NCBI GenBank assembly: GCA_001839685.1
Contig: MLAK01001415.1
Location: forward strand, 16,763 to 68,431
Direction of reading: 5' to 3'
Length of the DNA stretch: 51,669 bases
DNA from: Tritrichomonas foetus
Lineage: Eukaryota; Parabasalia; Tritrichomonadida; Tritrichomonadidae
In this document: piece by piece, positions 12,130 through 22,477 of the stretch
Layout of the letters: each line of letters starts with the position of its first letter
How positions within the stretch are numbered: the stretch's first letter is position 1
The notes under the pieces: generated by a model
Told to the model about the DNA's origin: nothing
Seen by the model: the letters and a program-made list of their open reading frames with translations, nothing else
Databases searched by the model: none
Program-made: the position numbers and the translations under genes

Positions 12130-13995
12130 TTAATTATACTTTTTAATAAATTTTTTCCATTGAATAGTGAAACAATCATCTTCCAATTCATTAGTTGCTT
12201 CATCTAATTCATACTGGAATTTAATATCACAGTCATCAAAAATATAATGACAGTTTTCTTCTTCGTAATTTTCTTCTTCTTCATCAAAAAATGAAATGTT
12301 GAACTCTTTCAGGTAACTTTGAAGATTTGGTATTTTTTCCCAGGATTTCTTGATTGTAATTTGCGGAATTTCATTCCAAGCTTCAATGAAAAGCTTACAA
12401 GCATCATTATATTCTATTCTATTATTTTTTTTCCAATAAATTCGAAATTTTTTTCGTAAAATAGCCTTCAAAATTCCATATACAGCAATGTCCAAAGGCT
12501 GATAAATATGAGTGCCATTTCCAGGTACGAATATTAATACAATATTCATACTTTTAGCTTTGTTCATAACTTTTTCTGTTCGATGAGCCTTATAAACATC
12601 AAGAACAAGGCAAAATGGGGGATGAATCATTTCACTTAAAAAGTCTAAAAACTCTAACATGATATCCTCAGTGACCCAACCATTAAGCGAATGGTTGTGA
12701 AAGTAAACCAAACCTTCATCATGTAATTTTAGATTTTNTTCTGAATCAATAATCCCTATGCTTGTGAAACTTTGTTTTTGTGTTGGAATATTGACAGAAT
12801 GTGATTTTCCTTTAATTGAAAGCATACGAAATGGTTCATTAACATAGTTTACACAAGTTTCATCTATATTGATAATTTTATTGGTTGGAAATTGATGGAA
12901 AGCTTCAACTAAACTAATAACATAGTTCTGCGAATAAATTTCATCAATAATTCCTTCTTTACTTGTTTTAGTCTTGGTGAAACAGAAATTGTATCTTTGT
13001 AAAAAGCTATGAATCCATTTATAAGAACCATGAAATCGGATTTCAATGAGTGAATCAACTTCCTGATCACTCATTGAATCTATCAAATCTTTTAATTGCT
13101 TTTTTTCTTCTTCTGTTGTCAAATTCAATGATTTAATTTTCTCAAGATACAATCGATCTCTTTCTGTTTTTAAAAAGTGGGTCATTGCTATGTCTTTGAT
13201 ATCGTCGATATCTAAACAACAATCCATTTTTTCCACAATACTTTTGAAGATCTGTTGTTCATCTGCATTTGAAAATATTCGATGTCTTCCTCCCTTTTTA
13301 TTAATCAAAAAACTGGCTATCGTTTTTTTCTTCGACAAAATTTGGTAGCGCCATGATTTTAATGTATTAATGTTAATGAGAGTTTCATTACTAATCTTTT
13401 GAAGTTCCCCATACTCCAATTTTTCTTTAGACGAAAGTTTTTGCAAAATCTTTTTGCCTTCCAAAAAGTTAAAATTTAGTGTTGATTTGATAAAATTATT
13501 TTTTTTTAGGTTTAGTGTATATTTTTTTGGTTTATTTTTGACATTAAATGGAATGTTTAATACGGCAATTCTATTAATTGGCTTCTTTACTTCACTGATT
13601 AGGTTTATATTCAAATTAATATTTTCATTAGAATTATTAATCGATACGTCATTAAAATTATTAATATGTTTGTCAATAGATTCGTGGTTAGATTTATTAA
13701 TAGAGTTGTCAACAGAGTTGTCAGCAGAATTGTCAACAGAATTGTCAAAATTATCTGTGATATTTCTTACTTCTGGAAGTATTAGTTTGGCTTGTCGCGT
13801 ATTAGCCTTAGTAAATTGTGATGCAACAGTTTGGCAAGCAACATCATTCGTTGGGTTTGATAATAATTTACGAAAATTATTGATGCGTTTTCGTCGAGGT
13901 TTGGATGGACATTGTGGGTTAAAGTATGGTATGATATTATTTTTTTCTGGTTGAACTAATTCGGTGAATGAGAAAAGTCGACTAAGAAAACTCAT
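12130..13995 (-). CDS. DDE_1-type transposase of pogo/Tigger-like element, copy 1
   Basis: A 621-residue transposase that would cut at the terminal repeats and reinsert the element at TA. Residues about 85-135 are a low-complexity stretch of repeated DNSVDNS/DNSADNS units. A basic helix-turn-helix region (ETLININTLKSWRYQI) and a CENP-B/Tc5-like HTH (GSYKWIHSFLQRYNF) precede the catalytic core. Catalytic acids are the D of NIDETC (about 378), the D of LVLDVYKAH (about 465) and the D of IYQPLDIAVYG (about 501). The last two are separated by 35 residues (DD35D). The C-terminus is acidic (EEEENYEEEN). There is one unknown residue, caused by the N at 12738; otherwise the frame is intact and may be functional. 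It is antisense to dynein. Family placement rests on these motifs. Confidence 0.9.
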   Translation of the reverse strand: MSFLSRLFSFTELVQPEKNNIIPYFNPQCPSKPRRKRINNFRKLLSNPTNDVACQTVASQFTKANTRQAKLILPEVRNITDNFDNSVDNSADNSVDNSINKSNHESIDKHINNFNDVSINNSNENINLNINLISEVKKPINRIAVLNIPFNVKNKPKKYTLNLKKNNFIKSTLNFNFLEGKKILQKLSSKEKLEYGELQKISNETLININTLKSWRYQILSKKKTIASFLINKKGGRHRIFSNADEQQIFKSIVEKMDCCLDIDDIKDIAMTHFLKTERDRLYLEKIKSLNLTTEEEKKQLKDLIDSMSDQEVDSLIEIRFHGSYKWIHSFLQRYNFCFTKTKTSKEGIIDEIYSQNYVISLVEAFHQFPTNKIINIDETCVNYVNEPFRMLSIKGKSHSVNIPTQKQSFTSIGIIDSEXNLKLHDEGLVYFHNHSLNGWVTEDIMLEFLDFLSEMIHPPFCLVLDVYKAHRTEKVMNKAKSMNIVLIFVPGNGTHIYQPLDIAVYGILKAILRKKFRIYWKKNNRIEYNDACKLFIEAWNEIPQITIKKSWEKIPNLQSYLKEFNISFFDEEEENYEEENCHYIFDDCDIKFQYELDEATNELEDDCFTIQWKKFIKKYN

Positions 13996-14078
13996 TTATG
14001 ATAGAAATTTTTTATGACCATAAATTTTCAATGATGGGCAAAATTTGACCTTTAATAATGTCAGATTTGACATATACG

Positions 14079-14116
14079 AATCTGACAAACGAGGTGAAAA
14101 TAAGGAAGTTTGACTG
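14079..14116 (-). repeat. terminal inverted repeat, right end of pogo-like copy 1
   Basis: A 38-bp repeat ending TTTGACTG before the TA at 14117-14118. Just inside it, GTCAGATT (14060-14067) is repeated in inverted form as the AATCTGAC at the inner edge of the TIR, giving a small subterminal palindrome that may be a transposase site. Confidence 0.92.
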
Positions 14117-14118
14117 TA

Positions 14119-17100
14119 CACAGAAAACTTTTCTATTGAAAAGGCACTTGGAAATGAAGGTGTCATTCGTGATTGGGTTGTAAAAGGATTGCCAAACGAT
14201 ACACATTCAATTGAAAATGCATTAATTATTACACAAAATGATGATTCCTTCCCATTATTAATCGATCCACAACTTTCTGGAACGAAATGGTTGAGATCAG
14301 TTGAAGGTGAAAAGCTAGTTATGTTGCGTTTCGATCAAACTGATTTCTTACAAAGACTGAAAGGATGCGTTTCTTTTGGCCTTCCTGTTCTTATTGAAAA
14401 TGTAGGTCTTAAACTCGATCCTTTGATTGATCCAATTCTTTCTCGTGAAATTATGAATGTTGACGGTCAGAAAAAAATTTCTCTTGGTGGTGAATATATT
14501 GCTTATAATGATAATTTCCATTTATATATTTCCACCAAATATCCAAATCCACAATATTCACCAGAAGTCTGTTCACAAGTTACATTAATCAACTTTACTA
14601 CTACACAAGATGGATTAACTGATCTTCTTTTGAATAATCTTATTGAAGTTGAACGTGAAGATCTTGATAAAAAGAGAATTCAAATCATGGAAGCAAATGC
14701 AGAAAATGTCAAGAAACTGAAAGAAATCGAAGTCGAAATTTTAGCAATTGTAAGTAATGCAGGCGATGATATTTTAGATGATGATGTAGCTATTGATACT
14801 TTAACACGTGCACAGAAAACATCAGCAACAATTGCTCAACAACTAGAAGCTTCTAAAAAGACCGAAAAGCAAATCGCTGAATTTAAAGATAAATTTGATG
14901 TTGTTGCAAAACGAGCGGCTTTACTCTATTTCTGTGTTTCTGATTTCTCTGTAATTGATCCAATGTATCAATTTTCATTGAAATGGTTTGTATCTCTCTT
15001 TAGAAATGCTCTTGGACGTGCTGAACATCCAGAAAATTTAACACAAATGGTCAATTCTTTCCATAATGCAATTGCACAAACTTTTTATGAATCTGTTTCA
15101 TATTCACTATTTTCAAGACATAAACTGTTGTTTTCAACATTAATGGTGTTTCGGATTATGCTTCATGAAAAAGAAATCAGCAGTAGTGAATTAGCCTTTT
15201 TACTTCAACCAACAAATGGACATGAAGCAAATCCAACTGACTTTCTACCAGACGATGTTTGGTCTCTAGTTACACAAATGAAATTTGCAGCTTCAGTATT
15301 TGATGGAATTGATACTCACATTAAGCAAAATCCCGATAAATGGAAAGAATATATAAATCACCCCGCACCTGAAACATTACCAATTCCATTTGATAAGCAA
15401 CTCACTAGTTTCCAAAAGTTTCTATTACTACGTGTTTTCCACCTCCAACGTGTTCGAGAAGGCTTACACATCTTTATTTCGGAAAATATGGGAGAACATT
15501 TTGTGAAACCACCAACTCTTAATCTTAACAATGTTTTCAGGGATAGTGATCCATTATCACCATTAATTTTCATTATTATGCCTGGTATTGATCCACAAGA
15601 TGAAATTATTGGTGTTGCTGCTTCAATGGAAGCAGAAAAGTTCCTTAGAAGCTATTCACTTGGTCGTGGAAGAGGTCAAGGCGCCCAAGATTTAATTTTA
15701 GAAGCAGCTGAAGCAGGTTACTGGGTTCTTCTCCAAAATTGTCATCTTTCCTTATCATGGATGCCTAATCTAGAATATATTATTAACAATTTGGAACCTT
15801 CTAAAATACATCCAAGATTCCGTTTATGCTTGGTTACAATGAGTTCTCCTGATTTCCCAATTGGTATCTTGTATCAAGGTACAAAACTGATCTATGAAAT
15901 TCCTAAAGGCATGCGTGAAAATGTCATGAGAATTTATAACCAAATCTCAAATGATGAATACGAAGCTATTGATTCAACAACTCCTGAAAAACAACTCACA
16001 TTCCATCTTGCATTTTTCCATGCCGTTGTTCTAGAAAGATTGCAGTTTGGATCAATTGGATGGAATATTCCTTATGAATTCAATCCAAGCGATTTTACTA
16101 TTTCAAGAAGACATCTTAAGATATTCTTAAATGAAGCACAAGGTGCAGAAGTTCCATTTGATGCACTTTCATACGTCATTGGTGAATTAAATTATGGCGG
16201 AAGAGTCACAGATAGATGGGATAGACGATTACTGTTGAGCTTGCTACATCGGTTCTTTTCAGAAGAAATTAGCTCACCAAACTTTTCATTCGGAGATCGT
16301 TATACACCACCTAGTTTCTCTTCTTCACTTCAAGAATTGATGGACACTGTAACTACATGGCCTGTCGTGACTGCTGGTGAGGATGTTGGACTTAGTAAGA
16401 ATGCGTCAACAATTACTGCTAGAAATGAAGCCATGCAAATTTTTGCATCTTTAATTGAAGTTCAGCCAACACTAGTCGCTGCTTCTGACTCTGTGAGTGA
16501 AGAAGAATATGCATTAAACTTTGTTGAACAATTAATTTCTCAAGTTCCACAAAGATTTAATCTTCAAGACTTTTTGAAACATTATAATGTCGAAGAAACC
16601 ATAAATACGGTTTTACATCATGAAATATTGTTATATAATAAACTCTTGAAAGTGATTTCTGAATCATTAAATGAAATGCAAAAAGGATTAAAAGGACTTA
16701 TTTTAATTGATGAAAGACTCGATCTTTTGAATCGACGTTTACTTGCAAATAAAATACCTGAAATTTGGTTAGAACATAGTTTCCCTTCAATCTTGACATT
16801 AAGAAATTATATGGATGATTTGAATGTCCGAGTAAAGTTTTTAGATGATTGGGTTCGCATGGGATCTCCAACTGTCTATAATCTTGGTGCATTTTATCAT
16901 CCTGAAGAATTTCTGACTGCTGTTCTTCAAGTATATGCAAGAAAACATACTGTTCCATTTGATTCATTAAGTTGGATAACAACACCGCTTGAAGCAAAAT
17001 TCCAAAATAAAATCATGAAAGAACCTGAAGAAGGTATTTACATTTTGGGCCTTCCTATTGAAGGTGCAAAATGGGATACAGAAAATTACACTCTTGCTGA

Positions 17101-17338
17101 ATGTGGACAGCGTGAATTAGTATCAGTACTTCCAGTAATTCATCTTCAGCCGACACAAGAGAAAAATCATTATAATTTGAATCAAACTTATGAATGTCCA
17201 GTTTTCAGAACACAAAACAGAGGAAGTGGGGCACTTGGATTACCAAATTACATTTTCTCGATTTATTTGCCGACTGAGAGTGAATCGCCTGATCATTGGG
17301 TTCAAAGATCCGTCGCTGCGTTTATTACTACACAATAA
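14119..17338 (+). CDS. axonemal-type dynein heavy chain, 3' part (after transposon)
   Basis: Continues the gene of 2133-11236 from mid AAA5 to the C-terminus (about 1,070 residues). It starts ENFSIEKALGNEGVIRDW, followed by the conserved GLPNDTHSIENA and LLIDPQLSGTKWLRS. AAA6 and the C-terminal domain follow, with SLGRGRGQGAQDLILEAAEAGYWVLLQNCHL and FRLCLVTMSSPDFP, and near the end WDTENYTLAECGQRELVSVLPV. The frame matches the upstream part when the transposon and one TA are removed. If the insertion is fixed, an internal ATG at 14189 could only start a headless fragment. The stop TAA is followed by AT, so TAAA, the proposed trichomonad poly(A) signal, overlaps the stop. Joined length is about 4,107 residues, usual for monomeric inner-arm dyneins. 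Confidence 0.92.
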
Positions 17339-17750
17339 ATTGTAAGTACAATTTCTCATATTTTTACTTTGTATTTTCTTTTTCGTTTTTTGTCCCTTTA
17401 CAGTTGCATTAAAATATATTAGCTCGAGAATAAGAATTATGAAATCTACGAATATCATAATCTCTGTTTTGTGAATATTAATGATTTTCCTTTTATGAAT
17501 AAGTTTCATGTCATCTCAGGTCAACATAATTGATTATATTTAGATAATTGATTATACAATTCATCAAGATTGATATAAATGACCTTTTGTAGAACAATTT
17601 CATTGTGGTAATGATGAATTTCTATTGCATATATGATAAAGAATTACTGACACAATTAAAATCAATATAGTCTAAAGGTTTATTTATAAACAAAAATTTT
17701 TCTATTTTGGTGTTGATTGTAAAAGTATTAATTCAATCAAAACAATCTCT
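17339..17750. other. convergent intergenic region
   Basis: AT-rich 3' region between the plus-strand dynein and a minus-strand gene. I see no further gene or RNA in it. Confidence 0.5.
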
Positions 17751-19031
17751 TCACTTCCTCGTGAGAGAACCAAAGAATTCAACTCCACTGAGTGAAAAAT
17801 AGTGCATTCCGCAGTGGTTCTCACCAGTCTGCCTAATTCGCACAAATCTGAATGGTTGAGATGTTTCACATTCCCAGGTAGCAAAGAAATTTGATCCATT
17901 TAATTGGTCATTATCTCTTTGTTCATCAATTGAAAACCATTCTTTTCCATCATTTGATCCTTCAAGACGCCAAGTACGGAGATGCTGTCTGCCAGCTCCA
18001 TAATCATATGTTTTGATTGAATAACCATTTATTGCAACTTCGTTTGATTTGAAGTCAACCATCCACCAACTATCACTATCGTCGTTTGATAACCAATTGC
18101 TTCCCCAATTTTTATCGATTACACCAACACAACTATTGCAAGCAGTGCTTGATGCTGTCACTTCGATAACACCTTTTTCATGACTGTTTCCGCCGCATTG
18201 ATTATTTAAATATTGAATTATTCCTTCAAAAGGATCATTTTTATTAATCTGAAGATTAATTTTATTGTTGATGAATCTTGAATTTCCATCTGTTTCAGAG
18301 GGAACAAATTGCACAGAATTATCACATAGCCTTTTACATAAACTGTTCCAAATTCCAATATTTAATTCAGTGAAGTTGATTTCTTTGACAAATTGTGTCA
18401 CTTTTTCAGCGGTTAGATATTCAAATTTGACGAATTCAAAGAAAGAAAGAAAAGATCGATCATTTAAAAAGCATGAATAAACAAAATCGAATAATTCATC
18501 CTCATTTGAAAGTTGAATTTCTGAACAATTTATTATTTGGTAAAGTAATAATGAATCTAATTTTCTTAATTTGCTTTTATCAATTTCAAAGAAATGTTGT
18601 GCGATGAAAGAAATTTCTTTTTCAACGTTTTCTTTGATGGAGTTTTTTTCAATTAAAATGTCAACACAATTGACTAAGTCTGTTTGCAATTCATCCATTT
18701 CTTCTATCATTTGCTCGAGTTCTTGGTTACCTAAAATGCGCGCAAATTTAAGCATGATTCCTATTTTCATTGAATCAATTGAAATTACATCTCCTCTCAT
18801 TAATTTGATGATTTCTTGAAAAGTACCATCTTTGTCTTCAATGTTGATTTCAAAGCTGTCCATTGTTGGATCCATTTTGTGCAAGAGAGAAACATTTGGC
18901 GAGATAAAATCTGCAGCGAATCGATCACAGTAATATTTTTGTTCACCGACGCAAAATGTAAAAGATTTTGAGTTAAGATTGCATGCAGTTTTGAGTCCGC
19001 GCGAGCTGAGGGAAATTATCTTGCTTTCCAT
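17751..19031 (-). CDS. BTB-like domain protein with C-terminal F5/8 type C (discoidin) domain
   Basis: A 426-residue protein. Residues about 18-120 look like a divergent BTB/POZ region (FTFCVGEQKYYCDRFAADFISP). A helical BACK-like segment follows, to about 250 (ISFIAQHFFEI, YSCFLNDRSFLSFFEFVKFEYLT). Residues about 285-420 form an F5/8 type C domain (VTASSTACNSCVGVIDKNWG, SWWMVDFKSNEVAINGYSIK, WRLEGSNDGKEWFSI, FRFVRIRQTGENHCGMHYFS). No signal peptide is visible, so the domain is probably intracellular, as in BTBD9-type proteins, which share this order. A ligand or a cullin role is not shown by the sequence. The start is supported by an initiator-like TCATTT 13 nt upstream. A paralogue of the N-terminal part lies at 29114-29998. 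Confidence 0.82.
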   Translation of the reverse strand: MESKIISLSSRGLKTACNLNSKSFTFCVGEQKYYCDRFAADFISPNVSLLHKMDPTMDSFEINIEDKDGTFQEIIKLMRGDVISIDSMKIGIMLKFARILGNQELEQMIEEMDELQTDLVNCVDILIEKNSIKENVEKEISFIAQHFFEIDKSKLRKLDSLLLYQIINCSEIQLSNEDELFDFVYSCFLNDRSFLSFFEFVKFEYLTAEKVTQFVKEINFTELNIGIWNSLCKRLCDNSVQFVPSETDGNSRFINNKINLQINKNDPFEGIIQYLNNQCGGNSHEKGVIEVTASSTACNSCVGVIDKNWGSNWLSNDDSDSWWMVDFKSNEVAINGYSIKTYDYGAGRQHLRTWRLEGSNDGKEWFSIDEQRDNDQLNGSNFFATWECETSQPFRFVRIRQTGENHCGMHYFSLSGVEFFGSLTRK

Positions 19032-19702
19032 TCGTGGAATAAATGATTTGAATGAGTTTTCAGACTATTGAATAATTTGACCAAGTTCGTAACTTTTTGA
19101 CGAGTTTATGGCATTAAATTGAATGCATATAAATCATTTTGAATACCCTTCAAATTCTTCAATTTAATGAATAATTATTTGGCCTTATTACATAGAAAAG
19201 TTTCAGGTTAGCTTCACAAAACGCGAAAATTGAAAGGACGCAATAATCATTAGAATGAATATTCCATATTAATCTATTGTTAATGTTTTAATGATATGCT
19301 ACTGATAATATTAATATGATTAACATTCATTTTACTTGATGTAGCATCAAAATAGCTTTGATTTTGACACAATCCGAATGGATAATTGTATTTTAGCTTT
19401 TGGCAGAAAGGTCAACTATCATTCAAGTTTTCAGAATGTTTACATTTAAAAAGCTATTCAATATTTGAATTAATTGAAAAATCATCAGCTCCCAACGGAG
19501 AAAGATACATTTACCCCTGTCTCAAGAATTTAGTTTATTGTACTTATATGTAAATTTTTCGATTTTTTTTTTCATGTTCAACAAATTGGCGACAATTTTT
19601 TCTAAAAATGAACACACGTTAGTACATTGATTAACCATCACTTCATGACATTTGATATAAAAACTATTTTTTTGGCGCGCTGTTAAATCGAACACCAATA
19701 AA
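19032..19702. other. divergent intergenic region
   Basis: 670 bp of AT-rich DNA between the minus-strand BTB/discoidin gene and the plus-strand protease gene. Both promoters must lie here. No gene or RNA is recognised. Confidence 0.5.
19041..19046 (-). promoter_or_regulatory. initiator-like element (TCATTT)
   Basis: On the minus strand TCATTT fits the trichomonad initiator consensus TCA(+1)YT(T/A). It would place transcription start about 13 nt before the ATG of the BTB/discoidin gene, typical of very short trichomonad 5' UTRs. Confidence 0.4.
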
Positions 19703-21217
19703 ATGGATGAAACAGAATTTAACTGCCTTGGATCTCTTCACTTTACTCCAGAGGAAATCAATTTAATATTTAAAGAGCATTCTTCAGATGTTGTTATTCA
19801 TCAATCCCAATTTTTCCATTTCATGACAGAAGCTATGAAAAATTCAGGAGATGCAGCTGAGCTTATTTTAACTAAAATAACCCTTTTTATTCACCAATAT
19901 CATCATAAACTCACCACCAAAGAAATTGAAGACCTTGTCGCCACTTTGAATGAAACAAATTTTGATTTATTTTGGCAATTTTTAATAGAATTATTGAATC
20001 AACATGGAATTGCTGTTTTTGAACAGCCTCATAATTTAATATCCTCAATAATTGATTCGAACTTAATTCAATTCCCTGGAACTTTTCAAATCATTTTCAT
20101 TAAAACATTTTTTTTATGTTTTTTTATTGAAAATCGTGTCATTGAAATTGGAAACTCTACTGACAATTTTTTATTTGTTAAAATGGATGATGATGCTTTT
20201 AATTTAGTATTTAATGCTTTAATGAAATGTAACACAGTTGAAAAATCAGAAATATTGATTGATTTTATTATGACATTGATTCACAAAAATACTTTCGAAT
20301 TTGACTTTTTAAATCAATATTTTATTCAAGGAATTTTGCGTTTCATTGGCCAAAATAATGTATCATGGATCATTCTTCAGTTGTTAGTGAAATTTATTGA
20401 TGCAATTGAAGGAAGAGTTGATTTAACTCGTTTTGGAAGAGAAATTTTTCAGATTCCACGAAAATATCAAACAATTCGAATTTATTTCCCTAATAAAGAT
20501 AGTATTGATTTAAATATTAAAGTAAAGAATACTTCTTTATCAGCACTTAGAAATATTATCAGTTCGATCACTCATTCCCCACTGGATTCAATCTGCTTTA
20601 ATGTTAATTCATTAGAGAATACTAAAACTATTTGCTTTGAATTGAAAAATATAAACACACATTTGCATTCAGCAAGTTTTGAAAACTTCCCTTCTGTTTT
20701 TATTTCTAATTCTGATATTTATGGTTTTATTATGTTAAACATTCAAAATGATCAAGCAGGTCCTTTTTGTTTGAAGTTACTTCATCGTTTGAAAAAAGCA
20801 CCAAGTGATTTTTTACAAGATTCTCCTGAATATTTTGCTGAAGTTCTTTATAAAGATGACTTGTCTCCTTATTTATATCAATATTTCACAGAGCATTTAG
20901 AGCATTTATTACAACATCGTGAAAGTGAAAATGGAAATATTGGAAATTATGAAATAATTATTCAAATTCTATTTAATTTGCTCATATCTTTAAAATTCCC
21001 AATGAAGAATCAAAAAACATGTTTAAGAATTCTAAGAAAATATTTCAATACTTCCCTATCGGAAGAAAGCGTTGTTTCTTTATTAGCAGTTTTTTGTGAA
21101 GAACCATGCAATGAAGACCTTTTACTTTTTATTTCCAAATATTTACCAGAAAATGGAATTAATTTGAATGATATTTCTATTGCTCGCAACTTAATCATGA
21201 ATACAACAAATGTTATA
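19703..21217 (+). CDS. large ubiquitin-specific protease, N-terminal part (interrupted by mariner)
   Basis: About 505 residues of a helical N-terminal region, ending at the mariner insertion after MNTTNVI. The next codons of the raw frame (GCPVM, stop at 21235) are transposon sequence. A possible ubiquitin-like segment (TIRIYFPNKDSIDLNIKVKN) lies near residue 255, as in USP9X/USP24/USP34-type proteases, where helical repeats precede the catalytic core. There is no catalytic motif in this half. The catalytic domain continues after the element, in the same gene, to 23876. As the DNA stands, the gene would give only a truncated, inactive protein. The link between the halves is inferred from adjacency, strand and family architecture. 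Confidence 0.78.
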
Positions 21218-21243
21218 GGGTGTCCGGTAATGTGATGTCACTA
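21218..21243 (+). repeat. mariner left terminal inverted repeat
   Basis: Starts GGGTGTCCGG and ends GTGATGTCACTA. It pairs with 22478-22503 at 22 of 26 positions. Confidence 0.88.
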
Positions 21244-21291
21244 AGNATAATAAAGTCATTTCTAANNAGTNATTTTTTATTGATAAGTATT

Positions 21292-22302
21292 TCAAAATAT
21301 GTAGTCTCCATTGGCATCAATAACTTTTTTCAGTCTATTTTGCCATTCTGCAAAAACTGAAAACAAAGTTTCCGATGGAATTTCATTGAAAATTTGGACT
21401 ATTGTTTGAATCAAATGGCTTGGTGATTCAAAAACAATTCCTTTAACTTTTTCTTTAATAGTTCCAAATAAAAAAAAGTCGCTAGGCGCCAAATCAGGTG
21501 AATATGCCGGATGTGGAACTGATTCTAGTGAGTTTTCATTTATATATTTTTTGACAATTTTTGCCACATGAGGCTTTGCATTGTCATAATGAACAAATAA
21601 TTTTTTATAATTATTCGAGTTTTTAAACTCAACAATTTTTGACATAATGGCTGTAATATAATATGCAGCATTAAACTTTTCATTTGGCGGCAAAACATCA
21701 ATATGAATTATCCCATGAGGGTTCCAAAATACAGTCACCATAAATTTAGTGATCTGAAACCCTGGATTTTGAATAGTTGGGATTACTGAGTTTTCAGGAA
21801 TCCATTGTGTATTGAAATCAGTCTTGGAATAAAACCAAGACTCATCTCCTGTTATTAAAAAGGTGAAATTAGTTTTTTGTTCTGCATTCAAAATTTTAAG
21901 AAGTTTTTTTGCCAATAAAACTCTATTGGCCTTTTGATTTTCTGTTAGAATATGTGGCACCCATCGAAGATGCACATGTTTATACATTAATTTTGATGTT
22001 AAACGATCATAAATTGTCGATTTTGGTTCACCTAAAACATTAGCAATATATCGACACGATGAATGTGGAAATTCGGTTAAAACATCTAAAATTTTCCAGT
22101 CAAGAATATCATAACTTTGGCACTTTTTCTCTTTTTTCACAGGCTGTGTGTTTTGACTTCTGTTCAGTTCTGCCATGACTCGGTAGATTTGTCTTTGAGA
22201 CAAACATTTTTCTTTCAAGACACTCTTCATTTCTTCATATATTTCTTTGCCCCTTTTTCCTTCAAGCTGCAGAAAAGTTATGATTGAATGTTGATCAATC
22301 AT
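21292..22302 (-). CDS. mariner transposase (DD34D)
   Basis: A 336-residue cut-and-paste transposase, the usual length for mariner. The N-terminal half has paired helix-turn-helix regions (QRQIYRVMAEL; SCRYIANVLGEPKSTIYDRL). The catalytic core has ITGDESWFY (first D about 152), VHYDNAKPHVA (second D about 238) and the diagnostic HPAYSPDLAPSDFFLFG (third D about 273), giving DD34D. WVPHILTENQKANRV corresponds to the mariner WVPHEL linker. No stops or frameshifts, so it may be functional. CGTTTATTA lies six bases before the ATG and may be part of the promoter. Confidence 0.95.
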   Translation of the reverse strand: MIDQHSIITFLQLEGKRGKEIYEEMKSVLKEKCLSQRQIYRVMAELNRSQNTQPVKKEKKCQSYDILDWKILDVLTEFPHSSCRYIANVLGEPKSTIYDRLTSKLMYKHVHLRWVPHILTENQKANRVLLAKKLLKILNAEQKTNFTFLITGDESWFYSKTDFNTQWIPENSVIPTIQNPGFQITKFMVTVFWNPHGIIHIDVLPPNEKFNAAYYITAIMSKIVEFKNSNNYKKLFVHYDNAKPHVAKIVKKYINENSLESVPHPAYSPDLAPSDFFLFGTIKEKVKGIVFESPSHLIQTIVQIFNEIPSETLFSVFAEWQNRLKKVIDANGDYIF

Positions 22303-22307
22303 TTTTT

Positions 22308-22315
22308 AATAAACG
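22308..22315 (-). promoter_or_regulatory. CGTTTATTA motif before mariner transposase
   Basis: Lies immediately upstream of the transposase ATG. The same AATAAACG/CGTTTATT core recurs near the starts at 30819/30906 and 46805. A shared core-promoter element is inference. Confidence 0.25.
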
Positions 22316-22477
22316 TGCATCGTGTACGTTTATAAATTATTCTTTTTTTTTATGAAAAAGATTCTTTATCTCTATTTTCAGTCAAGAGAAAAAAAAATTG
22401 TTTTCAAAATTTTTATGTTAACATTGCATAGTTTATTATTTATAAATATAATGTATTGATTTCACTTCTAATGTGGG

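Larger units (their letters stand above)
11237..14116 (-). mobile_element. pogo/Tigger-like (Tc1/mariner superfamily) DNA transposon, copy 1, inserted in dynein
   Basis: A 2,880-bp element flanked by TA on both sides (11235-11236 and 14117-14118). Its 38-bp terminal inverted repeats start CAGTCAAACT and differ from each other at one base. It carries one transposase gene on the minus strand (12130-13995) and about 890 bp of non-coding sequence beyond the transposase stop. Removing the element plus one TA joins the dynein reading frame exactly (GAA AAA ATT AAA TAC ACA), giving an uninterrupted AAA5 region. A second copy in opposite orientation lies at 23903-26663, and the compared parts look identical, so movement was recent. 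The TA target, CAGT-type ends and DDE_1 transposase place it near pogo/Tigger. Single ambiguous bases occur at 11349 and 12738. Confidence 0.93.

Noticed and set aside
13675..13760. Tandem repeats in DNA that could suggest a CRISPR or satellite
   Set aside because: They encode the DNS-repeat stretch of the transposase; units are about 12-24 bp, in frame, without spacers.
13454..13954. 166-codon frame opposite to the transposase, repeated at 24065-24565
   Set aside because: Antisense shadow of the transposase gene; identical in both copies only because the element is duplicated.
16698..16997. 99-codon minus-strand frame within the dynein gene
   Set aside because: Shadow frame inside a strongly conserved plus-strand coding region.
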